64,000 bases of DNA from Gymnopilus junonius (lineage: Eukaryota > Basidiomycota > Agaricomycetes > Agaricales > Galerinaceae): positions 62,001-126,000 of the forward strand of contig JADNYJ010000055.1 in assembly GCA_015501075.1 (NCBI GenBank), given 5' to 3'. The notes beneath the pieces were generated by a model that was not told where the DNA came from, searched no databases, and was given only the letters and a program-made list of their open reading frames with translations. Positions 59,101-64,000 of the stretch are shown in pieces (within the stretch, counting starts at the first letter, position 1; each line of letters starts with the position of its first letter). Both the position numbers and the translations under genes were made by a program.

Positions 59101-62066
59101 ACCATTCCTTGGGACCTTGATTCTGGACTGCCAAGCATTTGGAAATTGCTTGAAGGAGCAACAACTTCCAGGAAAGCAAAAAAAAGTCTTACTAATGCAC
59201 CCGACCCTGACAAGGATCGGAGGGTCGCCATTTGGTCGCCATGGCCGAGATACTCGAAGCGGATATGCGGCTGGTAGCTCATGTCACTAGCAAGCAGATA
59301 AATCTCCAAGCCTGTTTGTCTGGGAATGCGTTGCCAACTTTCCTGACGCATTTCTGGTGTGCTAGACCCGCCAGACTGCGGTTAAACCCTAGGACGCAGA
59401 TCCACGGGACCAAACCAAGAAGATGGGCTGGGAAAAAAGGCCGCGTGTCCCGAGAAAGACTTGTAAGCATGCGGTGCGATGCTTTCCTAATCGTTTGTGG
59501 GCGCGTTCTGACAGAAATTTTGAACCTTGTGATTGATGAATTTGTGCTGCGCCAAGAAGATAAAAGTCTTGGAGAGGCAGATGTCCCCGCGGGCTGAGCA
59601 GAGCGGCGATAAAACTGAGAGTTGCATAGTGGAGGGATTCGAAGTTGTACGCAAGGTTCAAGGGCAGACGGAGACAAAGTGAAACGCGCCTCTTCATGGC
59701 ATCCACGTGAGGTTACGATCGTGCGGTGTGACACTGGCGACTGCAGATCCTTGCATGGTTCGAATCATCTTCAGCGAAGTTCGACTCCAGCTGGGAACAG
59801 TCAGTCTCGCAATCATACATCCAGGGAAAAGCTTGTTGCATTCCACTTTGTAGCTCTCCATCGGAGGGTTGCTTACTTTTGGGACACACTCCTCTCATTC
59901 AAGTTGCTTCTCAAGGACATGGCATATCACACACCGACACATCGCCATGGCCAACTTCTTGTCCCCTATAGCATTCCCAAGGCACCCGCCTCTCGACTCT
60001 TTGAAATCTAATCTGGATAGCTTGTTCCAGAATTCTTGCAATTGCTGGAGTGCCCCTCGAAATTGGCGAGGCCATTTGAAATGAGCCCTTCATATTGCCC
60101 GAGAATTATCTCCAACCGGTATTGCATTCGAACCTTGATCTGTCGGCCTTGTTACGCCCCCTCACAGCCCCACTTTCCTGACTCGTACTTCCAGCTGGAT
60201 TTTAATTGGCTCCTTTGTACACACGTCCCAGCTCCCCAGACTTGTGTATAATGAAGATTCTTGGAATGATCTTTTTTGCGCCCTCATATTGGGTACAGGG
60301 TTCGCCTCAGCTGATCCGATTTTTTTACACAGCAACGAGACATCCCTGGTCTCTAGTTATGAAATCGGTCTGCTACTGGGTGGCATACATATGGTCAAAG
60401 GCAGAACCATCCTTCATCCTGCTTGCTAGGTTCGCTGTCTTCTTCGGCCTCAACTATCGACCAGGACCAGCGCGTTTCTTGACCGAATTTGGATCTGAAA
60501 TCAAAAGATTCAGAACCCCGTTTCTGTCCCCTTATGATTTATTCTTAGGTCCGAGGAGACCACTTTTACCCTGTGATTTGGTTCCCGTGTCTCTCTTCGG
60601 CTTTTTGCCTCCTAGCGTCTTGATTTTTTTTCGCTTCTTGTTAGTGATTTAATCTATACACATTTGGTGTAAATGTTATCGATGGATTATCAAGCCATCG
60701 GCACATTGACACCTATCACTTCTGAAGTGATCACTTGCCTCCCAACCCTTGGACACCGCTATTCAACATATTCAAATGCTCTCTTTCGTAAGTTCTCGCA
60801 TTGTCGAGCTGCTACTTACTACAAAAATTCTCGTAGTGCCTTTTGCTTCTAACCAGCTCAGTTAGAATAATCAACACCAACTACCGACGAAAGACCGGAC
60901 CGAAAAATGATCTTAAAACATATCCTTGTGGCTAGCAAGTAGTGAGTCAACCACCAAACCTTCCGCCTCCACGCCTGTGGCATTTCACACTTACGTATCT
61001 TCATGGACAATCATGGCATCACTCGACAACCCTATTCTCAGCACTTCTCATCTCAGAGCAACTCTGCATGGGTAAGGGTTCATTGCATTTTATATTGCCC
61101 CACATTCATACACCAACACTTCCTAGTCTATCAACTCTTGTGGTTCGCTGGACTATAGGATGTAGAAGTGGTTGCTTGTTTCAGACTAGTGTTTACGATT
61201 TTTCTGTTTCGCCGGCCACACCTCGCATACATGTCGACACCGCCACGTATCTTCATTTCTTTGGTCACTGTTCTGCGTCGCATTAAACACGCTCCTCATT
61301 TTCACTCGGACCACTGGCAGCCACCAGAGTCCATATCATGGACATTTACCTGAAGGCAATGAAGGGTGTTTTCTTTACGTCTTTACCCGCTCTAACTTAG
61401 GATTTTCCTCCACAACTGCATACAGTAGCGATAACCCAAGCATCAATTCTACTGCTTCCAACGGAGGTTTCGGAGCGTACCGCCACCCTGATACCAGCAG
61501 CAACGACAACGCCGTCCATTTCGTTCATTTCGCACCTGGCTTCAAAGTCCCCTCTTCACCTCTCCTTCAATGTTTGCTCGCCAAATTTCCATGGTTGATA
61601 CATGATGATCCTTTCCTTGTCGAAGGATAAAAACGTGGGGATGGACTTAGGAAAGATGTGGCCACCTGTGTTTTGCTTAACCACTGGCAGCTCAATGACT
61701 CTTTCAACATTTGCTGTACTCGAGGAAGGAACATTCAATACGTCATATTGCTGCGAAACGGTGGACCAGCATGATGCCGGGCTAAGTGCGGAAATGAGCA
61801 TCGATGCGTGATTTAAGCTTTACTGCTGAAAGGCTGCTGTTGATACCTGGGCTCAGGAGTCAATCGAGCAGCAACCGATGAGTCACAGGCCCGCATAGTA
61901 TTAGTAACACCCTGGACCGTTAGGTTGACCAAAGGTTGACGGTAAGATGCGGACAAGTGGGCAACAGGCAATACAAAAACTACGCTCCATATCGTTCAAC
62001 GAGAAGGGATATTGGGTGCCATAATCACTACTTTTCAAGTTGTCAAGTTAACTTTGTCCAAACTTT
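56119..62066. other. Gene-poor, repeat-containing region
   Basis: No gene was recognised in these 5.9 kb. Open frames are short, and the longest (60206-60652, 148 codons) is hydrophobic but resembles nothing I know. The section 56.5-59.3 kb contains degenerate direct repeats (next entry). The stretch from 59.3 kb to the transposon at 62.07 kb looks unique but non-coding. Candidate tRNA B-box-like motifs (for example near 58893 and 59760) were checked and lack matching stems. Confidence 0.5.
57000..59240. repeat. Degenerate direct repeats with GACCCTnnCAAGGGAGC motif
   Basis: A motif close to GGGACCCTAGCAAGGGAGCA recurs near 57193, 57565, 58158 and 58489, and weakly near 59203, usually preceded by GCCCAAGG-G-TTTC...CTC. 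Other blocks repeat with different spacing: AGCGATGCACTCTA-(G/A)-C-AA-GTAAGCAAA at about 57030 and 58030; CCCACTTGGCGACG at about 57350 and 58686; TGGAGGAACGACT at about 57719 and 58843. Spacings of about 330-600, 1000, 1120 and 1330 bp show nested, diverged duplications. No element ends or coding capacity were found. Confidence 0.65.
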
Positions 62067-62075
62067 GTCACTACC

Positions 62076-63167
62076 TAGACCGGAGGCCGATCTGTCTATG
62101 AAGCAGCAAGCTGTAATCTGTCGATAGACAGACCGGTGTATCTGAGTTTAAATCCCCGTAGCGCGCATTTCCCACGCGGTTTGGCTGAGGTGTTTGAATT
62201 TGGCTTAGGTGGAATTTGGCCAACCCTAAACTCGCTCCTCAGCAAGACGCGTCGCGTCGCGTCTTCCCTCGTATTGTCCGCGCCAGGTGCGCGCCGTAGG
62301 GCATCTGGCTCATGAAAACACATTGCCATGGACCCTAACACAGATTCTCTACATGAAGCTCTCAAAAATATACGCGATTTGCCAACTGAACTTCTCCTAC
62401 AAGAATACCAGGCTCGGATACCAGCTGAACTCGCTCCTGCTCAACAATTCTGGTCTGGATACGACGAAAAGCAAACTTATGTTGGTCTTCGAAGCTGTCT
62501 CTTGCTCTGGACTACATCTGGGTCTCGCATGATACCTCGGGAATTTCAACTGCGTGCAGTAATGGCGACAATGTCGGGACAGGACCTCTGAGTGTGAAAA
62601 GCTGAATGGAATATATTGGGATATACAAATCAAAAACAAAGAAAAAACCCCGAACATAGTCTCCAATCCCTCACTCCCATCCAATCCCTCATTCCCATCC
62701 ACCATCACCTTCTGAAAGACTTCAAATGACTCTGAGGTTACCGGAGGTTCGAATTGCAACTCCTCGTGAGGTTGGGACGATCCAGCGAGGATAGGCGGCT
62801 GTAAAAGCGACGCTGCCGATGTTGATTGTTCCGTTGCAGTCAAAGTCAGTTCCGTGACGGAGAACGTCGATGTTTGCGTGCTGAATAGTGGTGCGCGCTT
62901 CTTTCTGGACTTTTTGGCCGGTGGTGGCTTCGCAGCAGCAAGGATCTCAGCGGAAGTCTTGGGAATCATGGAGAGGATGAGGCGGATGGGAGGCAGGGAG
63001 CGCGGTAGAGGGAGTGTAGTTTAGGGTTGGCCAGATTCCACCTAAGCCATTTTAAAATGCCTCAGCCAAACCGCGTGGGAAATGCGCGCTACGGGGATTT
63101 AAACTCAGATACACCAGCCTGTCTATCGACAGATTTCATCTTCATAGACAGGTTGGACACCAGCCTA
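62076..63167. mobile_element. Mutator-like (MULE) non-autonomous element, 1092-bp copy
   Basis: It is flanked by an exact 9-bp target-site duplication, GTCACTACC, at 62067-62075 and 63168-63176. The ends start TAGACCGG (left) and, on the reverse strand, TAGGCTGG (right), and the inverted repeats run about 165 bp through CTGTCTATGAAG and GTAGCGCGCATTTCCC. It is in inverted orientation relative to the 834-bp copy at 19.9-20.7 kb and contains about 258 internal bases that copy lacks (around 62470-62730). Two frames face each other inside. No transposase domain was recognised. Confidence 0.87.
62397..62969 (-). CDS. Uncharacterised ORF inside the MULE-like element
   Basis: A 190-codon frame starts MIPKTSAEILAAAKPPPAKK and continues with a basic patch (KKSRKKRAPLF) and Thr/Ser-rich sequence (QTSTFSVTELTLTATEQST). 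The same first 80 or so residues are open in the 834-bp copy (20088-20402), where an internal deletion truncates it. The end runs back into the opposite frame's coding strand. It may be the 5' end of a lost transposase gene or non-coding. I do not recognise it. Confidence 0.3.
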   Translation of the reverse strand: MIPKTSAEILAAAKPPPAKKSRKKRAPLFSTQTSTFSVTELTLTATEQSTSAASLLQPPILAGSSQPHEELQFEPPVTSESFEVFQKVMVDGNEGLDGSEGLETMFGVFSLFLICISQYIPFSFSHSEVLSRHCRHYCTQLKFPRYHARPRCSPEQETASKTNISLLFVVSRPELLSRSEFSWYPSLVFL

Positions 63168-63313
63168 GTCACTACCGTTTACTTTTTGCAGATTTGTCAC
63201 AAAGACCACATGATGTTATGTAGCGCGTTCTTCCGCACTCACACTCCTGCCATTGCGTATATATTCAAAATACCTTGTCCCTAAGATTTTCGCGTCGCAG
63301 GCTCACAGCGAAG

Positions 63314-64000
63314 ATGTCTTTCACCAAGATACCCCAAGAAATTAAAGGCGAGATAATTAAACACCTTTCAAATAATACGATGACGCTTCTCTCACTTGCC
63401 GAAGCCTCGTCACTACGTCTCAAAAATATCTATTTGCCAATATCGTCCTAACTAAGGACAAAATGAAAAGCACCTACAAAGGACAACCCGCTTTCGAGCT
63501 TCGAGAAACACTCAAGGTCTCTCCTCACATCGCTCTATACGTTCGTCGACTGGAGTTGGTCGATCTTTACGAGGGAACTGACCTTGAGTGAGAAGAGGAC
63601 GAGGACGAGCTGGAAGCCAAAATGGAGCGGCAGGGCAATGGTCTAGTTTTTTGCTTACCCTTTCGTCGATGTTTGAAGGCGATGATTCTAACGTTTGTGG
63701 GTGACGGATCGATTTTGTCTCCTGAGCTTCGCTCTTCCTTGATTACTGTCTTGCAATTTCCTTCCCTGACATAACTTGATGTCACCAATGCATGTATCCT
63801 TTTAGCGGAACATTGCATCGGTGCCAGGCACTTGTCGCTGAAAGAACCCGACTTCCTGACCGAAAGGGGTATCCCGTTCAATCAGCATTGCCCCATCTTT
63901 CTCGACTCACTTCGAGTCTGCCTTGATGAAGACTTCCATAAGGATCTGCTCGAATCCGAATCCGACCCTCGCGGTTGGTCCTCCTGGCTGTTGCACCCGA
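63314..64000 (+). pseudogene. F-box/LRR-type gene fragment, frame-broken, 3' truncated by window
   Basis: It starts MSFTKIPQEIKGEIIKHLSN, an F-box-like opening (the usual pattern is LP-E-I---I--HL). The frame shifts near 63410 into SLVTTSQKYLFANIVLTKDK and continues to SPHIALYVRRLELVDLYEGT, a layout common in basidiomycete F-box-like proteins. A stop follows at about 63590. Downstream pieces in other frames (SPELRSSLITVLQFPSLT; CIGARHLSLKEPDF; LDSLRVCLDEDFHKDLLE) are still readable to the window end. With several breaks it is probably a pseudogene, though one or two could be the one-base gaps seen elsewhere. Confidence 0.6.

Noticed and set aside
60206..60652. 148-codon hydrophobic frame in the gene desert
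   Set aside because: No recognisable domain, no splice partners, composition typical of A/T-rich non-coding DNA.

Overview
The window looks like nuclear DNA of a basidiomycete fungus, most likely a mushroom-forming agaricomycete. Genes sit on both strands and are cut by many short introns of about 50-60 bp. Typical fungal or basidiomycete families are present: DUF6535, lineage-specific F-box proteins, an Rds1-like ferritin-fold secreted protein, a flavin L-amino-acid oxidase, ERG27, IKS1 and a glucosidase II beta subunit. No prokaryotic operon, tRNA, rRNA or CRISPR array was seen.

Layout. 1-2.3 kb: 3' part of a DUF6535 membrane-protein gene. 3.5-5.55 kb: an unrecognised membrane protein whose 3' exons are an exon-intron tandem repeat. 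6.9-9.2 kb: FGGY carbohydrate kinase. 9.6-12.7 kb: ribosomal protein eS25 and glucosidase II beta, divergently transcribed. 13.0-16.8 kb: a beta-trefoil/VWA/beta-trefoil protein. 17.7-22.15 kb: a duplicated block (ERG27 tail remnant, F-box gene, divergent histone H3) invaded by a Mutator-like element. 22.6-24.5 kb: EAF elongation factor. 26.05-27.5 kb: ferritin-like secreted protein. 28.6-31.1 kb: serine carboxypeptidase. 31.5-33.7 kb: NOP58. 33.9-35.4 kb: ERG27. 35.1-38.65 kb: the second, decayed copy of the duplicated block. 39.5-43.7 kb: JmjC demethylase. 44.1-47.4 kb: IKS1 kinase. 47.6-49.6 kb: purine-cytosine permease. 50.6-52.9 and 53.6-56.1 kb: divergent amino-acid oxidase and pyruvate-decarboxylase-like genes. 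56.1-62.1 kb: gene-poor, with degenerate repeats. 62.1-63.2 kb: a second, longer Mutator-like element. 63.3-64 kb: a broken F-box-type gene running off the end.

Functional links (inference). The oxidase would make 2-oxo acids that a pyruvate-decarboxylase-family enzyme could decarboxylate, so this divergent pair may be an Ehrlich-type module. The duplicated block carries an intact 164-residue H3 variant in one copy and a damaged one in the other. The nearby JmjC gene is a chromatin enzyme, but nothing in the sequence links it to the variant.

Data quality. Several otherwise well-conserved genes (NOP58, glucosidase II beta, JmjC, IKS1 and others) each need one or more single-base insertions to stay in frame, nearly always where adding one base to a homopolymer run repairs the frame. 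Assembly under-calling of homopolymers is the simplest reading, so those genes are treated as probably functional.
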